NCBI GenBank assembly: GCA_016742175.1 | Contig: JACVCH010000007.1 | Location: 161,366-225,365, forward strand | DNA from: Rhizobiaceae bacterium | GTDB lineage: Bacteria; Pseudomonadota; Alphaproteobacteria; Rhizobiales; Rhizobiaceae | DNA: 64,000 bases | Reading direction: 5' to 3' | Shown here: positions 24,888 through 33,130 of the stretch, piece by piece | Numbering within the stretch: position 1 is the first letter of the stretch | Layout of the letters: every line of letters starts with the position of its first letter | Notes under the pieces: model-generated | Seen by the model: only the letters and a program-made list of their open reading frames with translations | Database searches by the model: none | Told to the model about the DNA's origin: nothing | Made by a program: the position numbers and the translations under genes

Positions 24888-26023
24888 GCGTTCCTTATGC
24901 GAAATTGCCCGCATGGGCCGATTACGGGTTGATCCCGCTGATCAACGTCGTCGTCGCCTTCGCGGTGGCCGGCCTCGTCGTGCTGCTCGTCGGCGAGAGC
25001 CCGGTCGAGGCGTTTACCTACCTGATCGAGGGCGCGTTCGGGCGCGGGCAGAACATCGCCTATACGCTCTATTATGCGACGAGCTTCATCTTCACCGGCC
25101 TTGCCGTCGCGGTCGCCTTTCATGGCGGGCTGTTCAATATCGGCGGCGAGGGGCAGGCCTATGTCGGCGGGCTCGGCGTCGCGCTGGTCGTCCTGTCGCT
25201 CGACGGCGTGTTTCCCTGGTGGGTGAACTTTCCGCTGGCGATCCTCGGCGCGGCGCTGATGGGGGCCCTGTGGGCCTTTATCCCGGCTTATCTCCAGGCC
25301 AAGCGCGGCTCGCACATCGTCATCACCACGATCATGTTCAACTTCATCGCCGCCAGCCTGATGGTCTATCTCCTGACCTCGGTCCTGAAGCCGGCCGGCT
25401 CGATGTCGCCGCAGACGCGAACCTTCCTCGATGGCGGGCAATTGCCGAAGCTGAACTTCGTGTTCGACTGGTTCGGCGCCTCGGTGCGCTCCTCGCCGCT
25501 CAACATTTCCTTCCTGCTGGCGCTCGTCGCCGCCTTCCTCGTCTGGCTCCTGATCTGGCGCACCAAGCTCGGCTACGAGATCCGCACGCAAGGGTTCAGC
25601 CCCAAGGCGGCGCGCTATGCGGGCATCGGCGAGACGCGCATCGTGCTCGTCACCATGCTCATCTCGGGCGCGCTCGCCGGCATGATGGCGTTGAACCCCG
25701 TGATGGGCGACGCCAACCGGCTGCAGCTCGATTTCGTCACCGGCGCCGGCTTCGTCGGCATCGCCGTGGCGCTGATGGGCCGCTCGCATCCCGCCGGCAT
25801 CATCCCGGCGGCGATCCTGTTCGGCGTGCTCTACCAGGGCGGCGCGGAAATCGCCTTCATGATGCCCTCGATCAGCCGCGACATGATCATCATTATCCAG
25901 GGTCTGGTGATCCTCTTCGCCGGCGCATTGGAGCACATGTTCCGCCCATCCCTGCAGGCGCTGTTCGCCTCGATCTCGCCGCGCTCCGGCGCGGGCGAAA
26001 CCGCCGGCCAGAAGGGAGCCTGA
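24884..26023 (+). CDS. Nucleoside ABC transporter permease 1
   Basis: A 379-residue membrane protein with about 9 hydrophobic segments. The conserved GGLFNIGGEGQAYVGGLG (near residue 85) and the permease loop IRTQGFSPKAARYAGI mark the BPD_transp_2 family (RbsC/NupP-like). It couples to the ATPase encoded just upstream by a 4-base overlap and is followed after one base by the second permease. It imports nucleosides delivered by the BMP protein at 16566. The C-terminal tail (SISPRSGAGETAGQKGA) is cytoplasmic and variable. Confidence 0.92.
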   Translation: MSVPYAKLPAWADYGLIPLINVVVAFAVAGLVVLLVGESPVEAFTYLIEGAFGRGQNIAYTLYYATSFIFTGLAVAVAFHGGLFNIGGEGQAYVGGLGVALVVLSLDGVFPWWVNFPLAILGAALMGALWAFIPAYLQAKRGSHIVITTIMFNFIAASLMVYLLTSVLKPAGSMSPQTRTFLDGGQLPKLNFVFDWFGASVRSSPLNISFLLALVAAFLVWLLIWRTKLGYEIRTQGFSPKAARYAGIGETRIVLVTMLISGALAGMMALNPVMGDANRLQLDFVTGAGFVGIAVALMGRSHPAGIIPAAILFGVLYQGGAEIAFMMPSISRDMIIIIQGLVILFAGALEHMFRPSLQALFASISPRSGAGETAGQKGA

Positions 26024-26024
26024 G

Positions 26025-26999
26025 ATGGATCAAGCCTTCGTCGTCCTGATCCAGATCCTGGATTCCACCATCCGCCTGTCGATTCCGCTGATGTTCGCGT
26101 GCCTCGCCGGGCTTTATTCCGAGCGTGCCGGCGTGTTCGACATCGGCCTCGAGGGCAAGATGCTGGCCGCCGCCTTCGCCGGCGCGGCGGCTGCCGCCGT
26201 CTACGGCTCGGCCTGGCTCGGGCTCGTCTTCGCCGTCATGGTCTCGGTCGCGCTGGCGCTCGTTCACGGCTTCGCCTCGATCACCAATCGCGGCAACCAG
26301 ATCGTCTCGGGCGTCGCGATCAACTTCATCGCCGCCGGCACCACGGTCATCCTCGGCCAGGCCTGGTTCGCGCAGGGCGGGCGCACGCCTTCGCTCGGCG
26401 GCGAGCAGCGCTTCGGCGGCATCGTCCTGCCCTTTGCCGAAACGGCGCGCGACATCCCGATCGTCGGCTACATCTATGCCGAACTGATCTCGGGCCACTC
26501 GATGCTGGTCTATCTCGCCTTCGCGACGGTCGCCTTCACCTGGTGGGTGCTGTTCCGCACGCGCTTCGGCCTGCGCCTGCGCGCCGTCGGCGAGAACCCG
26601 GCCGCCGTCGACACCGCCGGCATCTCGGTCACATGGCTGCGCTACCGGGCTGTCATCTGCACCGGCATCCTGTGCGGCTTCGCCGGCGCCTACCTGTCGA
26701 TGGCGATCGGCGCGGGCTTCGTGAAGGACATGACGGCCGGTCGCGGCTACATCGCGCTCGCCGCGCTGATCTTCGCCAAGTGGAAGCCCGTGCCGGCCAT
26801 GTTCGCCTGCCTCCTCTTCGGCTTCCTCGACGCCGTCTCGATCCGCCTCCAGGGCTCGCCCCTGCCGTTCATCGGGCCGGTGCCGACGCAGTTCATGCAG
26901 GCGCTGCCCTATGTGCTCACCGTCATCCTCCTCGCCGGCTTCATCGGCAAGGCCATCCCGCCGCGCGCCGGCGGCGTGCCTTATGTGAAGGAGCGGTGA
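26025..26999 (+). CDS. Nucleoside ABC transporter permease 2
   Basis: A 324-residue permease (NupQ-like). It opens MDQAFVVLIQILDSTIRLSIPLMFACLAGLYSERAGVFDIGLEGKML, and the coupling loop reads LRLRAVGENPAAVDTAGISV. About 8-9 membrane segments. It starts one base after the stop of permease 1 and is the third cistron of the transporter operon. After its TGA, an ATG at 27001 opens directly (TGATG) but runs into a family B palindromic repeat rather than a gene. Confidence 0.92.
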   Translation: MDQAFVVLIQILDSTIRLSIPLMFACLAGLYSERAGVFDIGLEGKMLAAAFAGAAAAAVYGSAWLGLVFAVMVSVALALVHGFASITNRGNQIVSGVAINFIAAGTTVILGQAWFAQGGRTPSLGGEQRFGGIVLPFAETARDIPIVGYIYAELISGHSMLVYLAFATVAFTWWVLFRTRFGLRLRAVGENPAAVDTAGISVTWLRYRAVICTGILCGFAGAYLSMAIGAGFVKDMTAGRGYIALAALIFAKWKPVPAMFACLLFGFLDAVSIRLQGSPLPFIGPVPTQFMQALPYVLTVILLAGFIGKAIPPRAGGVPYVKER

Positions 27000-27017
27000 T
27001 GACAGACATCCTCGCGC

Positions 27018-27154
27018 CGACCCCCACTCCGCCCGCTTCGCGGGCACCTCTCCCCCTCAAAAGGGGAGAGGAAAGGCGCTGCGCTGCCACCTGCTTCCTC
27101 TCCCCCGTCGATCGGGGGAGAGGTGGTTTGCGAAGCAAACCGGAGTGGGGGTCG
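27018..27154. repeat. Long palindromic intergenic repeat, family B
   Basis: About 137 bases with mirrored ends (CGACCCCCACTCCG against CGGAGTGGGGGTCG), then GCCCGCTTCGCGGGC-type and GGTTTGCGAAGCAAACC hairpins, and a CTCTCCCCCTC / GGGGAGAG pair. This is the common rhizobial style of palindromic unit. It separates the permease gene from cdd, within what is otherwise a tightly packed operon. Confidence 0.9.
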
Positions 27155-27176
27155 ACAATCCATTGGATGATGCCTT

Positions 27177-27569
27177 ATGCCCGCTGATCTCTTCGCCGCC
27201 GCCCGCGAGGCGATGACGCATGCCTATGCGCCCTATTCGAAATTCCCGGTCGGCGCGGCGCTGCTGACGACCGACGGCCGCGTTTTCACCGGCGCGAACA
27301 TCGAGGTCGCGTCCTATCCGGAAGGCTGGTGCGCGGAGACCACCGCGCTCGGGCACTACGTCATGGCTGGCGGCGGCAAGCTGGCGGAAATCGCCGTCGT
27401 TGCCGAGAAGATGGATCGCATCACGCCCTGCGGCGGCTGCCGCCAGCGGCTCGCCGAGTTCGCCGATCCTCAGACCAAACTGCATCTTTGCGACCAGAAC
27501 GGCATCGTCGAGACGGTCACCATGGCCGAAATCCTGCCCTTCGGCTTCAAGGGAGACACGCTGAAATGA
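27177..27569 (+). CDS. cdd: Cytidine deaminase
   Basis: Cdd converts cytidine and deoxycytidine to uridine and deoxyuridine. The 130-residue protein is the small tetrameric type, with SKFPVGAALLT, the zinc/proton-shuttle motif WCAETTAL (Cys and Glu), and the second zinc motif PCGGCRQRLAEF. The ATG at 27177 follows the family B repeat by 22 bases and has no strong ribosome site, unlike the rest of the operon, which suggests the repeat displaced the original leader. The stop overlaps the next start (ATGA). It feeds uridine to the downstream salvage enzymes. Confidence 0.95.
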   Translation: MPADLFAAAREAMTHAYAPYSKFPVGAALLTTDGRVFTGANIEVASYPEGWCAETTALGHYVMAGGGKLAEIAVVAEKMDRITPCGGCRQRLAEFADPQTKLHLCDQNGIVETVTMAEILPFGFKGDTLK

Positions 27570-28372
27570 CCGATGCCGCTGCCCGACTGATCGAACGCCT
27601 CGACGGCCGCGCGCCGAAGATCGCGCTGGTGCTCGGCTCCGGCCTCGGCGGTCTCGTCGACGAGGTCGAGAATGCGGTGCGCATCCCCTATGGCGACCTG
27701 CCGGGCTTTCCGCAGAGCGGCGTCACCGGCCATGCCGGCCAGATCGTCGCCGGCGACTTGTCGGGCCGTCCGGTCCTGATGCTGGCCGGCCGCGCGCACT
27801 ATTACGAGCACGGCAATGCCGCCGCCATGCGCCCCGTCCTCGAAGCGCTGGCCGCCATCGGCATCGACCGGCTGCTGCTCACCAACGCGGCCGGTTCGCT
27901 GCGCGAAGTGATGCCGCCCGGCTCGGTGATGATGATCACCGACCACATCAATTTCTCCGGCACCAACCCGCTCTTCGGCGAACAGACCGACCGCCGCTTC
28001 GTCGGCCTGACGGAAGCCTACGATCCGGTCCTGCGCGCCGCGATCGAGCGCGCCGCGAAGGCGACCGGCACCGAGCTCCACAAGGGCGTCTACATGTGGT
28101 TCTCCGGCCCGTCCTTCGAGACGCCGGCCGAAATCCGCATGGCCCGCGTCTTCGGTGCCGATGCGGTCGGCATGTCGACCGTGCCGGAAGTCATCCTCGC
28201 GCGCTTCCTCGGTTTGCGCGTCGCGGCTTGTTCGGTGGTTACGAACCTCGCCGCCGGCATGACGGGCGGGGAGTTGTCGCATCAGGAAACGAAGGACATG
28301 GCGCCATTGGGCGGCAGGCGGTTGGCGGCGATCCTTAAGGCGATGTTTGCGGATGAGGCGTTGGATGGGTGA
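27566..28372 (+). CDS. punA: Purine nucleoside phosphorylase (class II, PunA-like)
   Basis: A 268-residue enzyme that splits purine nucleosides with phosphate. Motifs: ALVLGSGLGGL (phosphate site), GFPQSGVTGHAGQIVAG, AGRAHYYEHG, LLTNAAGSL, ITDHINFSGTNPL, MWFSGPSFETPAEIRMARVFGADAVGMSTVPE, and VTNLAAGM. These fit the trimeric PNP/MTAP family rather than hexameric DeoD. The ATG overlaps the cdd stop. Products are a purine base and ribose-1-phosphate. A family A repeat begins 14 bases after its stop. Confidence 0.93.
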   Translation: MTDAAARLIERLDGRAPKIALVLGSGLGGLVDEVENAVRIPYGDLPGFPQSGVTGHAGQIVAGDLSGRPVLMLAGRAHYYEHGNAAAMRPVLEALAAIGIDRLLLTNAAGSLREVMPPGSVMMITDHINFSGTNPLFGEQTDRRFVGLTEAYDPVLRAAIERAAKATGTELHKGVYMWFSGPSFETPAEIRMARVFGADAVGMSTVPEVILARFLGLRVAACSVVTNLAAGMTGGELSHQETKDMAPLGGRRLAAILKAMFADEALDG

Positions 28373-28386
28373 CATCGCGCTTCGTC

Positions 28387-28505
28387 GCGCCCCCCTCTGT
28401 CCTGCCGGACATCTCCCCCGCGAGGGGGGAGATCATGCTCGTCATCGACACCGCGTGATCTCCCCCCATGCGGGGGAGATGTCCGGCAGGACAGAGGGGG
28501 GCGCC
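28387..28505. repeat. Long palindromic intergenic repeat, family A, copy 2
   Basis: About 119 bases, mirrored ends GCGCCCCCCTCTGTCCTGCC / GGCAGGACAGAGGGGGGCGC, with inner CATCTCCCCC...GGGGGAGAT hairpins. It closely matches copies 1 and 3; compensating changes keep the pairing (GTCCTGCCGGAC here, GCCCTGCCGGGC in copy 3). It lies between punA and deoA. Confidence 0.92.
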
Positions 28506-28540
28506 GTAGAGCGCATCCCTTCGCGATTGGCGCCCTAACC

Positions 28541-29854
28541 ATGCTCCCCCAGGAAATCATCCGCAAGAAGCGCGACGGCATCGCCCTGACGCCCGCCGAA
28601 ATCGCCGCCTTCGTCGACGGCCTCAGCGAAAACACCTTCACCGAAGGCCAGGTCGCCGCATTCGCCATGGCGGCCTATCTCAAAGGCATGTCACGCGACG
28701 AAGCGGTTGCCCTGACGCTTGCCATGCGCGATTCCGGCCATGTGCTCGACTGGTCGGACCTGCCCGGCCCGGTCACCGACAAGCATTCGACCGGCGGCGT
28801 CGGCGACAATGTCTCGCTGATGCTCGCACCAATCGTCGCGGCCTGCGGCGCCTACGTTCCGATGATCTCCGGGCGCGGGCTTGGCCACACCGGCGGCACA
28901 CTCGACAAGATGGATGCGATCCCCGGCTATCGCTCGCAGCCCGACGAGGCCCTGTTCCGCCGCACGGTCAAGACGGCGGGCTGCGCGATCATCGGCCAGA
29001 CGGCGGACCTCGCGCCCGCCGACAAGCGCTTCTACGCGATCCGCGACATCACCGCGACGGTCGAATCCGTCCCGCTCATCACCGCCTCGATCCTGTCGAA
29101 GAAGCTCGCCGCCGGGCTGCAATCGCTGGTGCTCGACGTCAAATGCGGCAACGGCGCCTTCATGGCCTCAGCGGACAAGGCGGTCGAACTCGCGACCAGC
29201 CTCGTCGAGGTGGCGAACGGCGCCGGCCTGCCGACGACGGCGCTCATCACCGACATGAATGCACCGCTGGCCTCCGCCGCCGGCAATGCCGTCGAGGTCC
29301 GCAATGCGGTCGATTTCCTCACCGGCGCGCATCGCGACAGGCGCCTAGAGGACGTCACACTGGCGCTTGCCGCCGAAATGCTGATGTCGTCGGGCATCGC
29401 TGCGACGCCGCAGGAAGCGACCGCGCGCGCGCAGGACGCGCTCGCCTCCGGCGCGGCGGCCGAGCGCTTCGGCCGCATGGTCGCGGAACTCGGCGGCCCG
29501 GCCGACTTCGTCAAGAAGATGGACGCCTATTTGCCAATGGCTGCCGTCGAACGCGCGGTTCTGGCGGATCAGACGGGCTTCGTCACGGATATCGCCACCC
29601 GCGACATCGGACTTGCCGTCGTCGAACTCGGCGGCGGTCGCCGTCGCGCGGAGGATGCGGTCGATCCGACCGTCGGCATCACCCGGATCGCCATGCCGGG
29701 CGAGCGTGTCGAAAAAGGCTCGCTGCTCGGTCTCGTCCATGCCCGCAGCGAAGCCGATGCCGATGCGGCTACCGAGGCGCTGCGCCGCTCGTTCCGCGTT
29801 TCCCCCGAGCGCCCCGCTATGCAGGATACGATCCTGCGACGGATCGTTCCCTGA
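28541..29854 (+). CDS. deoA: Thymidine phosphorylase
   Basis: A 437-residue pyrimidine nucleoside phosphorylase. Start MLPQEIIRKKRDGIALTPAEI; signature for the family VTDKHSTGGVGDNVSLMLAPIVAACG and MISGRGLGHTGGTLDKMDAIPGY; phosphate and base contacts LVLDVKCGNGAFM. It cleaves thymidine and deoxyuridine to base and deoxyribose-1-phosphate. It follows punA after a family A repeat, so it remains in the salvage cluster though perhaps with its own transcript. The stop abuts the stop of the convergent protease gene (29855). Confidence 0.95.
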   Translation: MLPQEIIRKKRDGIALTPAEIAAFVDGLSENTFTEGQVAAFAMAAYLKGMSRDEAVALTLAMRDSGHVLDWSDLPGPVTDKHSTGGVGDNVSLMLAPIVAACGAYVPMISGRGLGHTGGTLDKMDAIPGYRSQPDEALFRRTVKTAGCAIIGQTADLAPADKRFYAIRDITATVESVPLITASILSKKLAAGLQSLVLDVKCGNGAFMASADKAVELATSLVEVANGAGLPTTALITDMNAPLASAAGNAVEVRNAVDFLTGAHRDRRLEDVTLALAAEMLMSSGIAATPQEATARAQDALASGAAAERFGRMVAELGGPADFVKKMDAYLPMAAVERAVLADQTGFVTDIATRDIGLAVVELGGGRRRAEDAVDPTVGITRIAMPGERVEKGSLLGLVHARSEADADAATEALRRSFRVSPERPAMQDTILRRIVP

Positions 29855-30406
29855 TCACTGCTCCAGCAACAGCCGCCCATCCTCGACCTGGAACCGGCGC
29901 AGGCCGTTGAGAAAGCTCATGCCGATCAGCGTGCCCGAAAGCGCCTTGTCGTCGAGCACCACGGCCTGAACGTCGCGCACCACGATGCCGCCGATCTCGA
30001 GCCGCGACAGCGTGGCCGGCGCGGCCTTGATCGTGCCGTTGGCGGTGTTGACGCTCTGCCTGAAGTCGGCCGGCGAGACGGTGACGCCGATCCGCCGCGC
30101 GGTCGTCGCGTTGATCGCGACGACGCTGGCGCCGGTGTCGATCATCGCCTCGACGGAGCGGCCGTTCATGCGGAAATCGCCGATGAAATGGCCGCGCCCG
30201 TCCGGTTCGAGCCGCACGCGCCGGCTCGTCGCCACCTCCGCGGGGCTCGCCAGCATGGCGAGTTCGGGAACGTCCTGCGCCGCGCCGCGGCCCAGCGCTG
30301 CATCGGCAAGGCCGGGCAGGAGGTCGGGATCGGCATTGTGGAGGGCCGGAATGCCGATCGACGCGGCGACGACGGCGGCTCCGACGAGCATGAGATTGCG
30401 CAGCAT
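29855..30406 (-). CDS. Membrane-anchored retropepsin-like aspartic protease (TIGR02281 type)
   Basis: A 183-residue protein from ATG 30406 (GGAG 8 bases upstream). The N-terminal helix MLRNLMLVGAAVVAASIGIPAL is a membrane anchor or uncleaved signal. The C-terminal half is a clan AA protease domain: GHFIGDFRMNGRSVEAMIDTGASVVAINATTARRIG, with the catalytic DTGAS, and IGMSFLNGLRRFQVEDGRLLL at the end. It would act as a dimer in the periplasm on unknown targets. It is convergent with deoA and not obviously part of the salvage cluster. Confidence 0.88.
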   Translation of the reverse strand: MLRNLMLVGAAVVAASIGIPALHNADPDLLPGLADAALGRGAAQDVPELAMLASPAEVATSRRVRLEPDGRGHFIGDFRMNGRSVEAMIDTGASVVAINATTARRIGVTVSPADFRQSVNTANGTIKAAPATLSRLEIGGIVVRDVQAVVLDDKALSGTLIGMSFLNGLRRFQVEDGRLLLEQ

Positions 30407-30509
30407 GGGCCACTCCGGCACGGGACTGGCCGAAATTACCACGCCGAAGCCTGAAACCCGCTTAACGCCGCGCGCGACATGGGCGGAGCGTTAAGCGGCG
30501 GTTAAGGCG

Positions 30510-31139
30510 CTACTTCGTGCCGTACATGCGGTCGCCCGCATCGCCGAGGCCGGGCACGATGTAGCCCTTCTCGTTCAGCTTCTCGTCGATCGAGGCGGTG
30601 ACGACCGGCACGTCCGGATGTGCCTTGGTAAAGCGGTCGATGCCCTCGGGCGCGGCGAGGAGGCACAGGAAGCGCAGATTGGTCGCACCGCGCTCCTTCA
30701 GCTTGTCGACGGCCATGATCGCGGAGTTGGCGGTGGCGAGCATCGGGTCGACGACGATGACGAGCCGGTCGGCAAGATCGCTCGGTGCCTTGAAGAAATA
30801 CTCGACCGCCTGCAGCGTCTCGTGGTCGCGATAGAGCCCGACATGGGCGACGCGTGCGGCGGGCACGAGGTCGAGCATGCCGTCGAGAAGCCCGTTGCCG
30901 GCGCGCAGGACGGAGGCGAAGACGAGCTTCTTGCCTTCCAGCGTTGGCGCCGTCATCGGCTGCATCGGCGTCTCGATCTCGCGCGTCGTCAGTTCGAGTT
31001 CGCGCGTGACCTCGTAGCAGAGCAGCAGCGAAATCTCGCGCAGGAGCCGCCGGAAGCTGGCGGTCGACGTGCCCTTGTCGCGCATGATGGTGAGCTTGTG
31101 CTGGACAAGCGGGTGGTCGACGACGGTCACGCCCTGCAT
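30510..31139 (-). CDS. upp: Uracil phosphoribosyltransferase
   Basis: Upp makes UMP from uracil and PRPP. The 209-residue protein starts [37 protein letters not shown], has the YEVTRELE region, [16 protein letters not shown], the PRPP loop [26 protein letters not shown], and the uracil site at the end, [18 protein letters not shown]. All are standard. It sits at the edge of the nucleoside cluster and uses the uracil released there, although it is on the opposite strand and has its own promoter. No terminator is clear after it. Confidence 0.96.
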   Translation of the reverse strand: MQGVTVVDHPLVQHKLTIMRDKGTSTASFRRLLREISLLLCYEVTRELELTTREIETPMQPMTAPTLEGKKLVFASVLRAGNGLLDGMLDLVPAARVAHVGLYRDHETLQAVEYFFKAPSDLADRLVIVVDPMLATANSAIMAVDKLKERGATNLRFLCLLAAPEGIDRFTKAHPDVPVVTASIDEKLNEKGYIVPGLGDAGDRMYGTK

Positions 31140-31223
31140 GGTCTGTCTCTCCGGATCGCGTTCAATCGGCTGATGCGAGGACGCATAACGCCTGGCGCGC
31201 GGGAGTCAAACCCTGATCTGGCG

Positions 31224-31445
31224 TCAGTGCGTGCCGGCGCGCTTCGAGGTGCGCTCGTAAAGTTCGCGCACGATGCGGCTGGCCGTCGTCTCGAAGGCGA
31301 AGGGCAGGATCGCGTGGATCAGCGCCGCACCGGCGGCCATGCCGAGCCGCGAGGCGAACCAGGCGGCGAAGGCCATGTGGCCGAAATAGGTTTCGCCGAC
31401 ATTGGCCGGATGGTCGGTGAAGATGCGGGCGATGCGCGTGGTCAT
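31224..31445 (-). CDS. DUF6356-type small membrane protein
   Basis: A 73-residue protein starting MTTRIARIFTDHPANVGETYFGHMAFAAWFASRLGMAAGAALIHAILPFAFETTASRIVRELYERTSKR. One hydrophobic stretch of about 20-25 residues is flanked by a conserved DHPANVGETYFGHM start. The family is of unknown function and is common in alphaproteobacteria. The open frame extends upstream to 31547, but ATG 31445 fits the family start. It is divergent from the Lrp-type regulator at 31498. Confidence 0.75.
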   Translation of the reverse strand: MTTRIARIFTDHPANVGETYFGHMAFAAWFASRLGMAAGAALIHAILPFAFETTASRIVRELYERTSKRAGTH

Positions 31446-31497
31446 GTCTGGTTCCCCGATTTGTTGAATCGCAGAATCGCATGAGGAGCGCATCGAT

Positions 31498-32019
31498 ATG
31501 TCCCAATCTTTCCTTGCGAAGCATCGAATGTTGGGACACCATCCCAAGATGGCCTATCAGATCGACGAAATTGACCGGCGCATCGTCGCCACCCTGCAGC
31601 GCGACGCATCCCTGTCGATCGACCAGTTGTCGGAAGAGGTCCATCTGTCGCGCAATGCCTGCTGGCGGCGGGTGAAGCTGATGGAAGAGGAGGGCATCAT
31701 CACCGGCCGTGTCGCGCTGGTCGATGCCGAGCGCCTCGGCTACGGCCTCTCCGTCTTCATCCTCGTGCGCACGACCCATCACGAGCCCGGCTGGCTCGAC
31801 AGGTTCCGCAGCGCCGTCCAGTCGATCCCCGAAATCCAGGGCGTCTACCGCATGTCGGGCGATCTCGACTATGTCCTGCGCGCCCGCGTGCCCGACGTGA
31901 AGGCCTATGACCGGCTCTACCAGCGCCTGATCGCTAAGGTGCCGCTCTCGGACGTGTCCGCCTCCTTCGTCATGGAGGAAATCAAGGAGACGATGATGCT
32001 GCCGCCGATCGTCCGATAG
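31498..32019 (+). CDS. Lrp/AsnC family transcriptional regulator
   Basis: A regulator with an N-terminal winged helix (IDEIDRRIVATLQRDASLSIDQLSEEVHLSRNACWRRVKLMEEEGIITG) and a C-terminal RAM ligand domain (LGYGLSVFILVRTTHHEPGWLDRF, IQGVYRMSGDLDYVLRARVPDVKAYDRLYQRLI). Two starts compete: ATG 31498 (173 residues) has a good GAGGAG at 31483-31488, whereas ATG 31549 (MAYQIDE, 156 residues) matches the usual family length but has no ribosome site. I use 31498. Lrp proteins respond to amino acids and often control a neighbour or themselves; the ligand is not readable. Confidence 0.88.
   Translation: MSQSFLAKHRMLGHHPKMAYQIDEIDRRIVATLQRDASLSIDQLSEEVHLSRNACWRRVKLMEEEGIITGRVALVDAERLGYGLSVFILVRTTHHEPGWLDRFRSAVQSIPEIQGVYRMSGDLDYVLRARVPDVKAYDRLYQRLIAKVPLSDVSASFVMEEIKETMMLPPIVR
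31531..31547. promoter_or_regulatory. Inverted repeat TTGGGACACCATCCCAA at the Lrp gene
   Basis: Perfect 6-base arms (TTGGGA / TCCCAA) around CACCA, with another TCCCAA at 31501-31506. It lies 2 bases before ATG 31549 and inside the longer reading frame. If the short start is the real one, it would be an autoregulatory site; if 31498 is the start, it may be chance within coding sequence. Confidence 0.3.
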
Positions 32020-32074
32020 GGCTGGTGACAGTTTCGCCGTTCGGGCGCATCATCGCCGGCCGGAGGGAGCCGTG

Positions 32075-32527
32075 ATGATCGTTCGCCAGCTCGACCGGGA
32101 CCAGTGCCTCGACATCGTCGCCAAGAATAGAATCGGCCGGCTCGCCTGCGTCAGCGGCGGCGCGCCCTACATCGTCCCGATCCATTACGCGCGGGCCGAA
32201 AACCATCTCTACGCCTTTTCGATGCCCGGCCGGAAGATCGAGGCGATGCGCGCCGATCCGGGCGCGGCGCTCCTCGTCGAGGACATCGACACGCCGCAGC
32301 ACTGGCGCACGGTCATGGTGCGCGGCCGCTTCGAGGAGCTGCCCGACCGGATCGGGTTCAAGCGCCTGCACGACCGGGCCTGGCAGTTGCTCAGCCGCCA
32401 CGCCATGTGGTGGGAACCGGGCGCCTACAAGCCCGTCGCCCCGGCGCTGGCGTTCAAGTCGGATCAGGTCTTCTTCCGTATCTCCATCGACGAGATATCC
32501 GGCAGGGAATCGATCGCCGACGATTGA
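32075..32527 (+). CDS. Pyridoxamine 5'-phosphate oxidase-like flavin-binding protein
   Basis: A 150-residue split-barrel protein of the PNPOx-like group: MIVRQLDRDQCLDIVAKNRIGRLACVSGGAPYIVPIHYARAENHLYAFSMPGRKIEAMRADPGAALLVEDIDTPQHWRTVMVRGRFEEL. The pattern IGRLAC...PYIVPI...ALLVED...VMVRGRFEEL marks the flavin-binding barrel; substrate unknown. GGAGG at 32062-32066 serves ATG 32075 (GTG 32072 is possible). It is followed after 32 bases by dut in the same direction and may share its transcript. Confidence 0.85.
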   Translation: MIVRQLDRDQCLDIVAKNRIGRLACVSGGAPYIVPIHYARAENHLYAFSMPGRKIEAMRADPGAALLVEDIDTPQHWRTVMVRGRFEELPDRIGFKRLHDRAWQLLSRHAMWWEPGAYKPVAPALAFKSDQVFFRISIDEISGRESIADD

Positions 32528-32559
32528 CGCGCCGCGCGTGACGGGGAATAGAGGCCGCC

Positions 32560-33024
32560 ATGACCAGCGCCAACTCCCCCACCATCGGTTTCCAGCGCCT
32601 TCCCCATGGCGAAGGGCTCGACCTTCCCTCCTACGCAACCGAGGAGGCGGCGGGCATGGATGTCCGCGCGGCCGTCCCGGCCGACCGCGAGATGCTCGTC
32701 CTGCCCGGCCGGCGCGTTCTGGTGCCGACCGGCTTCGTCATGGAAATACCGGCCGGATACGAGGTGCAGGTGCGCCCGCGCTCCGGGCTGGCGCTGAAGC
32801 ACGGCATCACCTGCCTCAACACGCCCGGCACCATCGACAGCGACTATCGCGGCGAGGTGAAGGTGCTGCTGATCAATCTGGGCGACGAGGAATTCGCCGT
32901 CACGCGCGGCATGCGCATTGCGCAAATGGTCGTCGCGCCGGTCGTGCGGCCGCGTCTGGAGGAGCGCTCGCATCTCGGCGAGACCGCGCGCGCGGCCGGC
33001 GGCTTCGGGTCAACGGGCGCCTGA
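32560..33024 (+). CDS. dut: dUTP diphosphatase
   Basis: Dut hydrolyses dUTP to dUMP, keeping uracil out of DNA and supplying the dTMP pathway. The 154-residue protein shows the trimeric dUTPase motifs in order: AGMDVRAAV (I), [13 protein letters not shown] (II), [21 protein letters not shown] (III, catalytic Asp and uracil hairpin), [13 protein letters not shown] (IV), and the C-terminal arm [10 protein letters not shown] (V). All are intact. In many rhizobia dut lies beside coaBC; here coaBC is 13 kb away, so the order has been rearranged. Confidence 0.96.
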   Translation: MTSANSPTIGFQRLPHGEGLDLPSYATEEAAGMDVRAAVPADREMLVLPGRRVLVPTGFVMEIPAGYEVQVRPRSGLALKHGITCLNTPGTIDSDYRGEVKVLLINLGDEEFAVTRGMRIAQMVVAPVVRPRLEERSHLGETARAAGGFGSTGA

Positions 33025-33056
33025 AACAAATCGTGTCGCCTGCTTCAAGATGATGG

Positions 33057-33082
33057 TGAACAAAAGCTGAGCCTCCACGTTT
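33057..33082 (+). promoter_or_regulatory. EcfG-like stress promoter upstream of the PfpI gene
   Basis: TGAAC, 16 bases, CGTTT, beginning 74 bases before the PfpI start. It differs from the alphaproteobacterial general-stress consensus GGAAC-N16/17-CGTT by one base in the -35 box. PfpI/DJ-1 genes are common members of that regulon. Confidence 0.45.
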
Positions 33083-33130
33083 GGATGCAGCGCCCGTTCG
33101 GGACGCGCATTCAAGTGAAGGAGACGCGCC

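Noticed and set aside
23307..24914. 535-codon open frame on the minus strand
   Set aside because: Antisense to the double ABC ATPase, no domain resemblance, no ribosome site.
30618..31484. 288-codon plus-strand frame
   Set aside because: Antisense to upp and the DUF6356 gene, both well supported.
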